From contig CAMFKE010000001.1 of assembly GCA_945957395.1 (NCBI GenBank), positions 356,915-420,914 on the forward strand: a stretch of DNA of 64,000 bases, in the 5' to 3' direction. Position 1 is the stretch's first letter. Every line of letters begins with the position of its first letter. Below, one piece after another: positions 29,301-37,809 of this stretch. The stretch is from an uncultured Opitutia bacterium. GTDB lineage: Bacteria > Verrucomicrobiota > Verrucomicrobiia > Opitutales > UBA953. Position numbers and translations under genes: made by a program. The notes below the pieces were generated by a model. That model was not told the DNA's origin, did no database searches, and was given only the letters and a program-made list of their open reading frames with translations.

Positions 29301-29962
29301 GATACGGCGGCCTCGACCATGTGCTCGCCTCCGGCGCCAACATCAAGGTGCTCGTGCTCGACACCGAGGTGTACTCCAACACCGGCGGCCAGGCCTCCAA
29401 GTCCACCCCCATGGGCGCCGTCGCCAAGTTCGCCTCCGCCGGCAAGCCGGCCCCGAAGAAGGACCTCGCGCTCATGGCCATGCAGTACGGCAATGTCTAT
29501 GTCGCCCGCGTCGCCTTCGGCGCCAAGGATGTGCAGACGCTCAACGCCCTGCGCGAGGCCGACGCCCATGACGGACCCGCCCTCATCCTCGCCTACAGCC
29601 ACTGCATCGCCCACGGCTACGCCCTGCAAAACGGCCTGGAGCAGCAGAAGCTCGCCGTGGACACCGGCTACTGGCCTCTGCTGCGCTACGACCCGAAGCT
29701 GGCCGAGAAGGGCGAGAACCCGCTCAAGCTCGACTCGCCCGCGCCCAAGGCGCCCCTGGCGAAGTTCACCGCCAACGAGACGCGCTTCCGCATCCTCGAG
29801 AACATCGCCCCCGAGCGCGCCAAGATCCTGCTCGGCCACGCCCAGGAGAAGCTCAACGAGCGCTACGCCAACTACGAGCGCCTCGCCGCCCCCTATGCGC
29901 CCAAGCCCGCCCCCGCCGGCGACGCCCCCGCTTCCTCAACCCCCCATACCCCCAACGCATGA
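26363..29962 (+). CDS. nifJ: Pyruvate:ferredoxin (flavodoxin) oxidoreductase NifJ
   Basis: This 1,199-residue fused homodimer-type PFOR interconverts pyruvate plus CoA and acetyl-CoA plus CO2, passing electrons to ferredoxin or flavodoxin. The N-terminal pyrimidine-binding domain has YPITPSSPMAE. Then come the gamma domain (around 430-620), a ferredoxin domain with CIQCNKCALVCPHA and CTGCSLCVQVCPA, and the C-terminal TPP domain with GDGWAYDIGYGGLDH and EVYSNTGGQASKSTP. Cysteines for three 4Fe-4S clusters are visible, including CAGCGET. The ATG at 26363 (MNQLSHRIATLDANEA) is the canonical start. It points to anaerobic or facultative metabolism. The next gene overlaps it by four bases. Confidence 0.96.
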   Translation: MNQLSHRIATLDANEAVASVAYRLSEVIAIYPITPSSPMAESSDEYSAAKKPNLWGQVPRVVQLQSEGGVAGAMHGSLLSGSMTTSFTASQGLLLMIPNMYKIAGELMPCVLHVTARALATHALSIFGDHSDVMACRATGFAMLCSGSGQEAGDFALISHAATLKASVPFMHFFDGFRTSHEVSKIALLDDAVLRAMVDEADIARFKSRALTPNAPSIRGTAQNPDVYFQGREACNAHYDALPGIVQGCMDRFATLTGRKYSLYDYHGAPDADRVIVVMGSGAETIEETVDALNERGAKLGVLKVRLFLPFLAPDFLKALPASVKSVAVLDRTKEPGSLGEPLFQTVLTAFVESGKALPRLIGGRYGLGSKEFTPAMVKAVFDELSKPEPKRRFTVGIIDDVTGTSLAFDPAFDIEKPDVVRAVFVGLGADGTVGANKNSIKIIGEQTDNYAQGYFVYDSKKSGAMTVSHLRFGPRPIRSQYLITGANFVACSQYSFIGRQPVLEFAMPGATVLLNSPFGAADTWSRFPREWQETILAKKLKVFVIDASKVAAESGMKGRTNTVMQTCFFALSGVLPREDAIKQIKKSIEKTYGRKGEHIVKMNFQAVDNALAGLAEIVPPAAASVESVYTASPEYPGASDFFKRVSAKIIAGQGDLLPVSALPPDGGWPTGTACHEKRNLAAEIPAWDPSICIQCNKCALVCPHAAIRPKFYPEAELAGAPATFKSTTFKSRDNPGMLYTLQVAAEDCTGCSLCVQVCPAKDKSNPRHKAIDMVPQEPLVAAERENFDFFLKLPEPDRAKLTGDVKGSQFMQPLMEFSGACAGCGETPYIKLLTQLFGDRLMISNATGCSSIYGGNLPTTPYTTNKDGRGPAWANSLFEDNAEFGLGMRLAADQQADLALLRLRKLAPQLGEETVRALVESDQHTDAGIAAQRERVAALRETLAKLGTPEAEALSKCADSLVKRSVWIVGGDGWAYDIGYGGLDHVLASGANIKVLVLDTEVYSNTGGQASKSTPMGAVAKFASAGKPAPKKDLALMAMQYGNVYVARVAFGAKDVQTLNALREADAHDGPALILAYSHCIAHGYALQNGLEQQKLAVDTGYWPLLRYDPKLAEKGENPLKLDSPAPKAPLAKFTANETRFRILENIAPERAKILLGHAQEKLNERYANYERLAAPYAPKPAPAGDAPASSTPHTPNA

Positions 29963-30975
29963 GCCCCAATCTGGAAACCACCTACCTCGGACTGAAGCTC
30001 AGGAGCCCGGTCATCACCGGCGCCTCCCCCCTCACGCAGACCGTCGACTCCGCCAAGCGACTGGAGGATGCCGGCGTGGGCGCCATCGTCCTGCACTCCC
30101 TCTTCGAGGAGCAGGTCGTGCAGGAGCAGCGCATGCTGCACGCCGCCACCGACTGGCACGAGGACACCTTCGGCGAGGCCGCCTCGTTCTTCCCCAAGTT
30201 TGAGGAATATCGCTTCTCCCCGGACCTTTACCTGGAGCACATCGGCAACCTCAAGCGCTCCTTGTCCGTCCCCGTCATCGCCTCCCTCAACGGCCGCACG
30301 CCCGGCCCCTGGGTCGACTTCGCCTCCGAGGTCGAGCGCGCCGGCGCCGACGCCCTGGAGCTCAACGTGTACTTCGTGGTCAGCGACCCCGCCGACACGC
30401 CGGAGATCGTGGAGCGCCGCATCGAGGGCATCGTGGCGCGCGCCCGCGAACGCGTGAAAATCCCGGTGAGCGTGAAGCTCTCCACCTTCCACTCCGCGCT
30501 CCCCCAGCTGGGTCGCCGGCTGGAATCCGCCGGCGCCTCCGGCCTCGTGCTGTTCAACCGCTTCTACCAGTCCGACTTCGACCTGGACGCCATGACGGTG
30601 ACCCCGCGCGTGCGCTTCTCCAGCTCCACCGAGCTGCTCACGCGCCTGCGCTGGCTGTCCATCCTGTCCTCCACGGGCCGGGCCGACCTGGCCTGCTCCG
30701 GCGGCGTGCACACCGCCAACGACCTCATCAAGGCCATCCTGGCCGGGGCGAGCGTCGCGCAGGTGGTCTCGGCCCTGTACAAGCGCGGACCTGAGGCGGT
30801 CTCGTCCATGCTGGAAGGCCTTCGCCTGTGGATGACCGAGCGCGGCTACGCCGACATCGACTCCATGCGCGGCGCGCTCAACCTCGCCCGCTGCCCCGAC
30901 GCCTCCGCCCACGAGCGCGCCCACTACATCCGCAACCTGAGCTCCGTCGACCACTGGGCCGGTCAGCGCCTCTGA
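29959..30975 (+). CDS. Dihydroorotate-dehydrogenase-like flavoprotein
   Basis: The 338-residue protein has a TIM-barrel DHOD-like sequence: TTYLGLKLRSPVITGASPLT at the start, SVPVIASLNGRTPGPWVDFA, ELNVYF, PVSVKLSTFHSALPQL and the FMN-phosphate region LACSGGVHTANDLIKAILAGA. It starts with an ATGA overlap on the nifJ stop, so it is translationally coupled to nifJ. DHOD-like proteins of this group often accompany NifJ-type PFORs and need not be the pyrimidine-biosynthesis enzyme. A role as an electron-transfer partner is an inference from this coupling. A perfect terminator lies 40 bases after the stop. Confidence 0.88.
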   Translation: MSPNLETTYLGLKLRSPVITGASPLTQTVDSAKRLEDAGVGAIVLHSLFEEQVVQEQRMLHAATDWHEDTFGEAASFFPKFEEYRFSPDLYLEHIGNLKRSLSVPVIASLNGRTPGPWVDFASEVERAGADALELNVYFVVSDPADTPEIVERRIEGIVARARERVKIPVSVKLSTFHSALPQLGRRLESAGASGLVLFNRFYQSDFDLDAMTVTPRVRFSSSTELLTRLRWLSILSSTGRADLACSGGVHTANDLIKAILAGASVAQVVSALYKRGPEAVSSMLEGLRLWMTERGYADIDSMRGALNLARCPDASAHERAHYIRNLSSVDHWAGQRL

Positions 30976-31014
30976 CGCCCCCCCGTGCGGCTTCTGCGCC
31001 GCGCGCGCATCAAA

Positions 31015-31048
31015 CAAAAGGACGCCGGGGTTTCCCGGCGTCCTTTTG
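31015..31048 (+). terminator. Intrinsic terminator after the nifJ operon
   Basis: Perfect 15-base arms (31015-31029 and 31034-31048) and a 4-base loop; the stem ends in TTTTG. Confidence 0.9.
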
Positions 31049-31107
31049 CGTTTTGGGAGATTGCATCAGGTCTCCGTCACGGAAAACACTGAAGGTGCAT
31101 CGGTGGC

Positions 31108-31515
31108 TTAGGCCGTTCGCTTGGGCGCCAGTGCGATATCTTCGTATGTTCGCTTATGGCTTCGGACTCGCAGGAGGAACAGCGCGAGAGCGATGATGAC
31201 GGAGGGCATTCCGTTGCGATGGAGTGTCAAAATCCAGTGTGCATGGGCGCCCGCGCTGAGGCAGAAGGTGAGTCCGGCAAAGAGTATGAAGAGGATTGTC
31301 CACCGACTGGTGACTGCAGCCTCAATGGCGCGTGAGATCCGGTTTCCTTCCCGAAGCGCTTGAATACGACTGCCGTTTACAGCGCAGAGAACGAGAGTCA
31401 GGGCTGCCGCACTCAGGTTGAAGGCGATGTTGACCCAGTCGTTAATCGAGCTTGGCGGGGTGGGGGCCTGAATAAGGAACGATGCGTAGCCGGCGTAGAC
31501 TCCGAGAGGCGGCAT
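31108..31515 (-). CDS. Hypothetical membrane protein, 135 aa
   Basis: The product has about four hydrophobic segments, including IAFNLSAAALTLVLCAVNG, WTILFILFAGLTFCLSAGA and MPSVIIALALFLLRV, so it is an inner-membrane protein. The frame is open further upstream; the ATG at 31513-31515 (MPPLGVYAGYASF) is a reasonable start without a strong ribosome-binding site. Its base composition is clearly less GC-rich than the neighbouring genes, which suggests recent acquisition. No known family is apparent. It lies between the convergent end of the nifJ operon and nadE and may be a one-gene insertion. Confidence 0.6.
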   Translation of the reverse strand: MPPLGVYAGYASFLIQAPTPPSSINDWVNIAFNLSAAALTLVLCAVNGSRIQALREGNRISRAIEAAVTSRWTILFILFAGLTFCLSAGAHAHWILTLHRNGMPSVIIALALFLLRVRSHKRTYEDIALAPKRTA

Positions 31516-31623
31516 GGTTGCGTAGGGCGCAAGGCGTGAAAAGCCATGACGAAGCCGGCCCCCTCTTTGTGCGCTTTGGCTCATTCTTACCCGTGGTTAA
31601 AACTCGGATACGGTATCGCCGGT

Positions 31624-33567
31624 TTACTCCAGCTCGCGCAGCCAGGCGTCGGCGTGGGCGTCGGCGGGCATGCGCCAGTCGCCGCGGGGCGAGAGGGCGA
31701 CGGAGCCGACCTTGGGGCCGTCGGGCATGGCGTTGCGCTTGAACTGCTGGGAGAAGAAGCGGCGCAGGAAGACCTTGAACCACTTGCGCAGGGCGGCCTC
31801 GTCGTACTTGCCGGCGAAGGCGTGCTCGGCGAGCCAGAGCGTCTTCCTGGGCCGGAAGCCGTTGCGCACGGTGTGGAAGAGGAAGAAGTCGTGCAGGTCG
31901 TAGGGGCCCACGATGGCCTCCGTCTCCTGCGCGATGGTGCCGTCGGCGGACGGCGGCAGCAGCTCCGGGCTCACCGGCGTGTCCACGACATCCTCGAGCA
32001 CGGCGCGGGCGTCGCCGAGGTAGCGCGCGTGGGCGGCCCAGGTGACGAGGTGGCGCACGAGGGTCTTGGGCACGCCGATGTTCACATGGTACATGGACAT
32101 GTGGTCGCCGTTGAAGGTGCACCAGCCCAGCGCGGCCTCGGAGAGGTCGCCGGTGCCCACGACGAACCCGCCCAGGCTGCCGGCAAGGTTCATGAGAATC
32201 TGCGTGCGCTCGCGCGCCTGCACGTTCTCGAAGGTCACGTCGTGCTTGCCCTCGGGGTGCCCGATGTCGCGCAGGTGCAGCGCCACGGCCTCGCCGATGG
32301 GGATCTCGCGCAGCGTGACGCCCAGCAGCTCGGCGAGCTTCACGGCGTTGTTCTTGGTGCGCGAGGTGGTGCCGGGGCCGGGCATGGTCACGCACACGAT
32401 GCCCTTGCGGTCGAAGCCGAGGCGGTCGAACGCCTCGACGGTCACGAGCAGCGCCAGGGTGGAGTCGAGGCCGCCGGAGAGTCCTAGGACGACCGATTTC
32501 GTATGCGTGTGGCGGATGCGCCGCGCGAGGCCGGCGGCCTGGATGGAGAAGATCTCGCGGCAGTGCTCGTCGCGCGCGGCGGTGTCGGTGGGCACGAAGG
32601 GGTGCGGGTGGATGCGCCGCTTGAGCTTGGGCGAGGAGCCGAACGGGATGCCCAGCATGAAGTCCAGCGTGCGCACGCGCGCCGCCGGGCGGGTGCCGAA
32701 GAAGGTGCTGCTGCGCCGGCGCTCGTGGTTGAGCCGCTGCACATCGACCTGGGAGATGACCATGGAGTCGCCGAACAGGAAGCGCTCGGATTCGCCGAGC
32801 AGGGCGCCGTTCTTGGCCACGAGGCAGTGCCCGCCGTAGACCACGTCGGAGGAGGATTCGTTGGCGCCGGCGGACGCGTAGGCGTAGGCGGCGATGCAGC
32901 GCGCCGACTGCTGCGTGACCAGGTCGCGCCGGTAGCGCGCCTTGCCCAGCAGCTCGTCGCTGGCGGAGGGGTTCAGCAGCAGGTTGGCTCCGGCGAGCGC
33001 GAGCGGGCCGCTGGGCGGCTCGACCGACCAGAGGTCTTCGCAGATCTCGATGCCGATGACGCAGTCGGGGTGGTTGGCGGCGCGGAAGAGCAGGTCGACG
33101 CCCATGGGGACATCGCGGTCCTCGATGCGCACGGAGGTCTTGTCCCACACGCGCGACGAGGCGAACCAGCGCTGCTCGTAGAACTCGGCGGTGTTGGGCA
33201 GGTGCGTCTTGGGCACGATGCCCACGACCTTGCCGTCGGCCAGGAAGGCGGCGCAGTTGAACAGGCGGCCGGAGTCGGCCACGGGCAGACCGACCACCGC
33301 GGCCACGCCGAGCTTGCCGCAGAAGGCGGCGAGGTGCAGCAGGGCCTTGTTGGCCTCGCGCAGGAGCGTGTCCTGGTTGAAGAGGTCGCCGCAGGTGTAT
33401 CCGGTGATGCACAACTCGGGCAGCAGCACGATGGAGGCGCCCTGTTCGGCGGCGGTGCTCAGCGCGGACTCCAGGAGGGGCAGGTTGCCGGCGGGGTCGG
33501 CGAGTCGCAGCCGGGGCGATACGGCGGCGAGTGAGATGAATCCGAATTCGAGGGGGCGGTTTTGCAC
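31624..33567 (-). CDS. nadE: Glutamine-dependent NAD+ synthetase NadE
   Basis: NadE amidates deamido-NAD to NAD, taking ammonia from glutamine. The protein has an N-terminal nitrilase-type glutaminase domain with the catalytic Glu (LLPELCITGYTCGDLF), Lys (PKTHLPNTAEFYEQRWF) and Cys (IGIEICEDLW). The C-terminal synthetase domain has the P-loop LGLSGGLDSTLALL and GTGDLSEAALGW. About 647 residues match the two-domain family. The frame is open upstream to a TTG near 33660. I prefer the GTG at 33565-33567 (VQNRPLEFGFISLAAVSP) because the sequence before it reads as heptad-like non-coding DNA. NadD, an earlier step, is at 17.7 kb. Confidence 0.93.
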   Translation of the reverse strand: MQNRPLEFGFISLAAVSPRLRLADPAGNLPLLESALSTAAEQGASIVLLPELCITGYTCGDLFNQDTLLREANKALLHLAAFCGKLGVAAVVGLPVADSGRLFNCAAFLADGKVVGIVPKTHLPNTAEFYEQRWFASSRVWDKTSVRIEDRDVPMGVDLLFRAANHPDCVIGIEICEDLWSVEPPSGPLALAGANLLLNPSASDELLGKARYRRDLVTQQSARCIAAYAYASAGANESSSDVVYGGHCLVAKNGALLGESERFLFGDSMVISQVDVQRLNHERRRSSTFFGTRPAARVRTLDFMLGIPFGSSPKLKRRIHPHPFVPTDTAARDEHCREIFSIQAAGLARRIRHTHTKSVVLGLSGGLDSTLALLVTVEAFDRLGFDRKGIVCVTMPGPGTTSRTKNNAVKLAELLGVTLREIPIGEAVALHLRDIGHPEGKHDVTFENVQARERTQILMNLAGSLGGFVVGTGDLSEAALGWCTFNGDHMSMYHVNIGVPKTLVRHLVTWAAHARYLGDARAVLEDVVDTPVSPELLPPSADGTIAQETEAIVGPYDLHDFFLFHTVRNGFRPRKTLWLAEHAFAGKYDEAALRKWFKVFLRRFFSQQFKRNAMPDGPKVGSVALSPRGDWRMPADAHADAWLRELE

Positions 33568-33660
33568 GGCTGTCGCGTTGGGTTGCGACGAGAGTGTCGG
33601 AACAAATGGCAAAAGGCACAGTGCAAAATGCCGCCGGCGCACCTTGGGGGCGCTGAACAA

Positions 33661-33693
33661 AAAAGGGCGCCCGGTCGTGCCGGGCGCCCTTTT
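33661..33693 (-). terminator. Intrinsic terminator after the fucosidase gene
   Basis: 14-base arms (33661-33674 and 33680-33693) pair perfectly around a 5-base loop; the minus-strand transcript ends in a T run. Confidence 0.9.
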
Positions 33694-33717
33694 GAGGCGG
33701 ATGCGTCTTTTACCGGC

Positions 33718-36069
33718 TCACTTCACGAGCACGCCGATCTCGGCGGCGGTGACGAACGGCTTGTTCTCGTCTTCGCGCAGGGCGGTGAACTTGAAGAAGC
33801 GCGCCTTGCGCGGGGTGAAGCCGACGGTGCGCCGGTCCGGCAGGTTGCGGATGTTGCCGAACTCGCCGCGCGACACTTCGGTCCAGGTTTTGCCGTCCTC
33901 GCTGAGGGCGAAGGCGTAGTCGCGCACAAACGGGCCCTGGGTGCGCGGCAGGTAGGTGAGGGCGCGCACCAGGTGGGTTTGGCCCATGTCCACGACGAGG
34001 TCGTGCGGGGGCTTGGGGGCGGAGTTCTTCCACGGCGTGTGCCAGTAGGTGTCCGGGTTGTCGTCGATGGCGTTGGCCGCGCCGGCCTTCTCGCCGACGG
34101 TCTCCTCGCCGGAGACGGAGACGATCTTCCAGTCGCGCTTGGCCGGGCCGAACTCGGCGAGCGCCTCGGGGGTGCCCACGGTGAGCGTGTCGCCGGGCGT
34201 CTCGGATTCGCCGATCGCGCGCACGGTGCCGCCCTTGGCGAAGTCGAACTCGCCGGTGTAGACGGGGGAGTTCTTGGTGGGGGCGGAGCCGTCGAGGGTG
34301 TAGCGGGCGCGCACGCCCGGGCGTAGAGTGAAGCTCACGCGGCCCTCGCGGGAGCGGGAGATGGCGGGGGCGCTGACGCGGGTGGGTTCGAAGTAGAGGC
34401 CGAACTCGGAAATCGAGGGGCACACGCGCGATTCGAGAAGGCGCACGCGCACCTTGTCGGTGGTGACCGTCTCGGTGCGGTGGATACGCCGGGCGCCGAT
34501 GGTGCCCCATTCGGTGAAGTCCTTTTTCTCGCCGCCCACGGCGGTCCATTCGCCCTTGATGGGCGCCTGGATGACGAGGGGCTTCCACGCGCCGTCCACC
34601 CAGGCGTCCACGGCGTGCTTCTCCACGCGCTGGCCGAAGGTGCGGATGTTTTCGCGCAGCTCCACGCGGTTGAAGGTGCGCGGCTCGGGCAGGGTGTAGA
34701 CGAGCTCGCCGGTGCGGCGCCAGTCGGCGGGAGCCCAGCCCGTGGCGGGGTCGGAGTCGAGCGTGGCGTCGGCGGAGGCGCCCTGGCGCGCGGCCGGGGT
34801 GGCGGCGACCGTGGCGCCCTTGGCCAGATTGTTGGCGAAGGTGGCGTCGAGCACGCGGCCGAGCTCGGCGAGGCGCTTCACATCGTTGTCGTGCACGACG
34901 CCCTCGGGGGCCGGGGGGACATTGAGGATGAACACGGCGTTGCCGCCGACGGCGCCGTACCACATGTCCAGAAGGCGGTCGAGGGAGTGCAGCTTGGCGT
35001 CCTCCTCCTTGTGGTAGAACCAGCCCGGGCGGATGGAGACATCGGTCTCGCCGATGTTCCAGAACAGCGGCTTGTCGCCCGAAATCTTGCGGCGCGAGCC
35101 GAGGTCGCCGGCGGTGCGGTCGGGGAAGGATTCGCCGGAGTCGGTGGTCATGACATTCCACTCGTTGGCGCGGGTGTTGCCGCGCTCGTTGCCGATCCAG
35201 CGCGCGTCGGGGCCCTTGCCGAAGATGACGGCCTTGGGCTGGAGTTTGCGAATGAGCGAGTACCAGTCGAAGTAGGCGTACTTTTGGCCGACATCGTGCG
35301 GGTTGGCGCCGTCGAACCAGACCTCGTGGACCTCGCCGTACTCGGTGAGCAGCTCAAAGAGCTGGTTCATGAAGTAGGTGTTGTACTCGTCCCACTCGCC
35401 TCGGAGCGTGACGGGCGACTTGGGCTTCCATCCGGGAACGGGCGTGGGGATGACGCGCGGCTTGGTCGGGGTCTTGCCGTAGGTGCCGATGTGGATGGCG
35501 TGCAGGTCGGCCGGCGAGAGGTACAGGCCCAGCTTGAGCCCCTCGGCCTTCACGGCGTCGGCGACCTCGCGGACCAGGTCGCCCTTGCCGTCCTTCCACG
35601 GCGAGTTTTTGACGGAATGGTCGGTGAAGCGGCTGGGCCAAAGGCAGAAGCCGTCGTGGTGCTTGGTCGTGAACACGATCATCTTGGCGCCGGAGGCCTT
35701 GATGGCGCGCACCCACTGGCGCACATCCACCGACTTGGGCGCGAACAGCTTGGGCGATTCCTTGCCGTCGCCCCATTCGCGACCGGAGAAGGTGTTGGGG
35801 CCGAAGTGAACGAAGGCGGTGAAGCCCATCTCCTGGTACTCCACCTGGCGCGGCGACGGCAGCACGCTCGCGGCGAGCCATTCGCGCTCGAGTGTGAGGT
35901 CGGACAGCGTGGCGAGTCCGGCCGGGGGCTTGGCGGCCATCGGCGTGTTGGACGCCGAGTGGATTTTAAGAATCTCCGGAGCGAACGGGTGCGCGCGCTC
36001 GGCCGGAGCGGCGAAGGCGAGGGAGACGGCGAACGGGGCGAGGGCGGCGAGGCGGAGCTGGGGTCTCAT
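33718..36069 (-). CDS. Secreted GH29 alpha-L-fucosidase with C-terminal accessory domains
   Basis: GH29 enzymes release alpha-linked L-fucose from glycans. The 783-residue protein has a signal peptide (MRPQLRLAALAPFAVSLAFA). The catalytic region carries QEMGFTAFVHFGPNTF, VFTTKHHDGFCLWPS, the SPADLHA loop and VHEVWFDGANPHD, whose Asp is the expected nucleophile. The C-terminal half has a galactose-binding-like (F5/8 type C) region around residues 470-580, a chitobiase-like beta segment (TLDGSAPTKNSPVYTGEFDF) and a second discoidin-like end. The start at 36067-36069 is preferred over one 14 codons upstream. It suggests use of host or algal fucosylated polysaccharides. Confidence 0.9.
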   Translation of the reverse strand: MRPQLRLAALAPFAVSLAFAAPAERAHPFAPEILKIHSASNTPMAAKPPAGLATLSDLTLEREWLAASVLPSPRQVEYQEMGFTAFVHFGPNTFSGREWGDGKESPKLFAPKSVDVRQWVRAIKASGAKMIVFTTKHHDGFCLWPSRFTDHSVKNSPWKDGKGDLVREVADAVKAEGLKLGLYLSPADLHAIHIGTYGKTPTKPRVIPTPVPGWKPKSPVTLRGEWDEYNTYFMNQLFELLTEYGEVHEVWFDGANPHDVGQKYAYFDWYSLIRKLQPKAVIFGKGPDARWIGNERGNTRANEWNVMTTDSGESFPDRTAGDLGSRRKISGDKPLFWNIGETDVSIRPGWFYHKEEDAKLHSLDRLLDMWYGAVGGNAVFILNVPPAPEGVVHDNDVKRLAELGRVLDATFANNLAKGATVAATPAARQGASADATLDSDPATGWAPADWRRTGELVYTLPEPRTFNRVELRENIRTFGQRVEKHAVDAWVDGAWKPLVIQAPIKGEWTAVGGEKKDFTEWGTIGARRIHRTETVTTDKVRVRLLESRVCPSISEFGLYFEPTRVSAPAISRSREGRVSFTLRPGVRARYTLDGSAPTKNSPVYTGEFDFAKGGTVRAIGESETPGDTLTVGTPEALAEFGPAKRDWKIVSVSGEETVGEKAGAANAIDDNPDTYWHTPWKNSAPKPPHDLVVDMGQTHLVRALTYLPRTQGPFVRDYAFALSEDGKTWTEVSRGEFGNIRNLPDRRTVGFTPRKARFFKFTALREDENKPFVTAAEIGVLVK

Positions 36070-36438
36070 AAATTCGGGGTGCGATTCGATGGGGGGCGGG
36101 GTGGCGGTCAAAAGGATTTATCGGTGCGACTCGGCACAACCGGCCGATTTCGACAAGGTTCCGTGTCGGCGAAAACAGGCCGGCAAACCCGGGCGGCCGA
36201 CGCGTTCAGGGCTTTGAAGACCGTTCGGACGGAGCCACGCTGAGCGCCGGCGGAGGAAGTCTGAAGCGGCGCTTCATCGGATCGGCCGGGTGTCCTCGTC
36301 CAAGGCTGGTCGCATGCTCCAATGCTTCGGCTGCGCTCTCGTCCGCTCTCGATAAACAAGCCCCGCTCTCCGGTTTCGGAGGCGGGGTTTGTTCCGATAA
36401 AAGAAAAAACTATGCGGTACATCCGCACGGGCGCCGAT
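36070..36438. other. Intergenic region with a terminator hairpin
   Basis: No convincing gene is present in this gap. Near its right end a hairpin (arms 36355-36366 and 36382-36393, one G-T pair) could terminate transcription from either side. The stretch next to 36070-36120 probably holds the fucosidase promoter. Confidence 0.6.
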
Positions 36439-36981
36439 TCATGCTTCGCGGATGACGCGATACTTGGTCTGCACGATGCCAAACGGGTATGTGGTTGTGG
36501 ACTCCAGCCGAAGGTGGATGTCGGCCGGGATGTCGCCGAAGAGGCGGATGCCGGTGCCGATCAAGGTGGGGATGGTGGAGAGGGTGATGTCGGAGATCAG
36601 GCCGGCCTTGAGGAAGCCCTGAATCGTTTTGCCGCCATCGATGTACAGGTGGCGACACCCCTCTTCGCGCGCTCTTTTTATCACCTCGGCCGGGGCGACG
36701 TTGAGCAGGGAGACGCGGTTGGCGAGGGCGCCGTCGATTTGCCTGAGGGATGCGCTCAGCACATACACCGGCTTTTCGTAGGGCCACTTCGGGAAGCTGC
36801 AGACTTTCTCGAAGGTGCCTCGCCCCATGACGATGGCGTCGACCGTGGCCATGTACGCGGCGAAGCCGCAGTCCTCGCCCGGGGGCGTGACGGCGCCCAT
36901 TTGCTCCAGCCAATCGATGTTGCCGTCGGTGCGGGCGATGAAACCGTCCAGGCTGGTGGCGATGAAGACGGAGCAGCGCAT
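36439..36981 (-). CDS. Dihydrofolate-reductase/RibD C-terminal-domain family reductase
   Basis: The 180-residue protein begins MRCSVFIATSLDGFIARTDG and contains DAIVMGRGTFEKV, KPVYVLSAS, HLYIDGGKTIQGFLKAGLI and TLIGTGIRLFGDI. This is the typical pattern of the YyaP/RibD_C family, NADPH-dependent reductases related to DHFR. The substrate is unknown, and it is not a standard FolA. An in-frame ATG nine codons upstream (37006-37008) is an alternative start. The long upstream frame is low-complexity and probably not coding. It stands alone between the fucosidase and the divergent rbfA cluster. Confidence 0.85.
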   Translation of the reverse strand: MRCSVFIATSLDGFIARTDGNIDWLEQMGAVTPPGEDCGFAAYMATVDAIVMGRGTFEKVCSFPKWPYEKPVYVLSASLRQIDGALANRVSLLNVAPAEVIKRAREEGCRHLYIDGGKTIQGFLKAGLISDITLSTIPTLIGTGIRLFGDIPADIHLRLESTTTYPFGIVQTKYRVIREA

Positions 36982-37305
36982 TTCGGATTGTTCGGTTCCA
37001 AGGGGCATAGGGGGCGGCTGTTTGAAGAAAGGGCGGTGGCGCGATTGCCGGAAAAGTGTGATGGGGCGAAATCGGGTTCCGGGCGGGGGCCGTTTCATCG
37101 GGTGGATTTTCAGGATGCCCCGGGCGCTCGCTTGTACGCTAAACCCGGGGCGCCGCGCGATGTTATTTCCGAAGCGGAGGCCGTCCGGGCGCTTCGGCCC
37201 GGCGGCTCGGGTGTCCGATTCCCGCGCAGCGCCCGGGGGGCGCGATGGCGATAGGGGGCGCATTTTTCAATCGCCCTCCCGCCGGGTGTCGGGTGCATTG
37301 CGCGC

Positions 37306-37692
37306 ATGGCCCAACGCACCGTCCGCGTCAACGAACTGCTTCAGCGCGAAATCTCCGACATCCTGCACACCGAGTGGAGGGGGGAGTCCGTGCGCATCAC
37401 CATCACCGGCGTGGACATCTCGCCCGACCTGCGCAACGCGATCGTGTTCTACTCGGTCATCGGCACCGAGGAGGACCGCAAGGCAGGACGCAAGCTGCTG
37501 GGCAAGGTGGTCAACCGCATCCGCGCCGAGGTGGCGCGGCGCATCGTGCTCAAGTACAACCCCGAGTATAAGTTCGTGTACGACGACTCGGCCGCGCGCG
37601 GCGTTAGCATCATCGACACGCTCGACAAGATCGCCGAGCAGGACAAGTCGCGCGGCCGCAAGGCGCCCAGGCACGACGAATCGGATTTCTGA
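37306..37692 (+). CDS. rbfA: 30S ribosome-binding factor RbfA
   Basis: RbfA binds immature 30S subunits and assists 16S rRNA 5'-end maturation and cold adaptation. The 128-residue protein shows the family KH-like pattern: RTVRVNELLQREISDILHTEW, ITITGVDISPDLRNAIVFYSVIG and RRIVLKYNPEYKFVYDDSAARGVSIIDTLDKI. Length is typical. It starts a plus-strand cluster rbfA-nrnA-truB, an arrangement seen in many bacteria downstream of nusA-infB; those two genes are not in this window. Confidence 0.95.
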   Translation: MAQRTVRVNELLQREISDILHTEWRGESVRITITGVDISPDLRNAIVFYSVIGTEEDRKAGRKLLGKVVNRIRAEVARRIVLKYNPEYKFVYDDSAARGVSIIDTLDKIAEQDKSRGRKAPRHDESDF

Positions 37693-37809
37693 ACCGAGGC
37701 GCCGGTTCGCCCCGGGAGCCCATCCGGGTGTTGTGAGGGGCGGGGCGCGCCCGCCTTTTCGCCCGCTCAAGCGCCCCATCGCCCACACCCTCCATTCCCT
37801 TCGCCCGCC

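Noticed and set aside
26171..29839. 1,222-codon open frame on the minus strand
   Set aside because: It lies wholly antisense to nifJ, is rich in Gly/Ala/Val/His-type low-complexity sequence and reflects GC-biased codon positions; nifJ is unmistakable.
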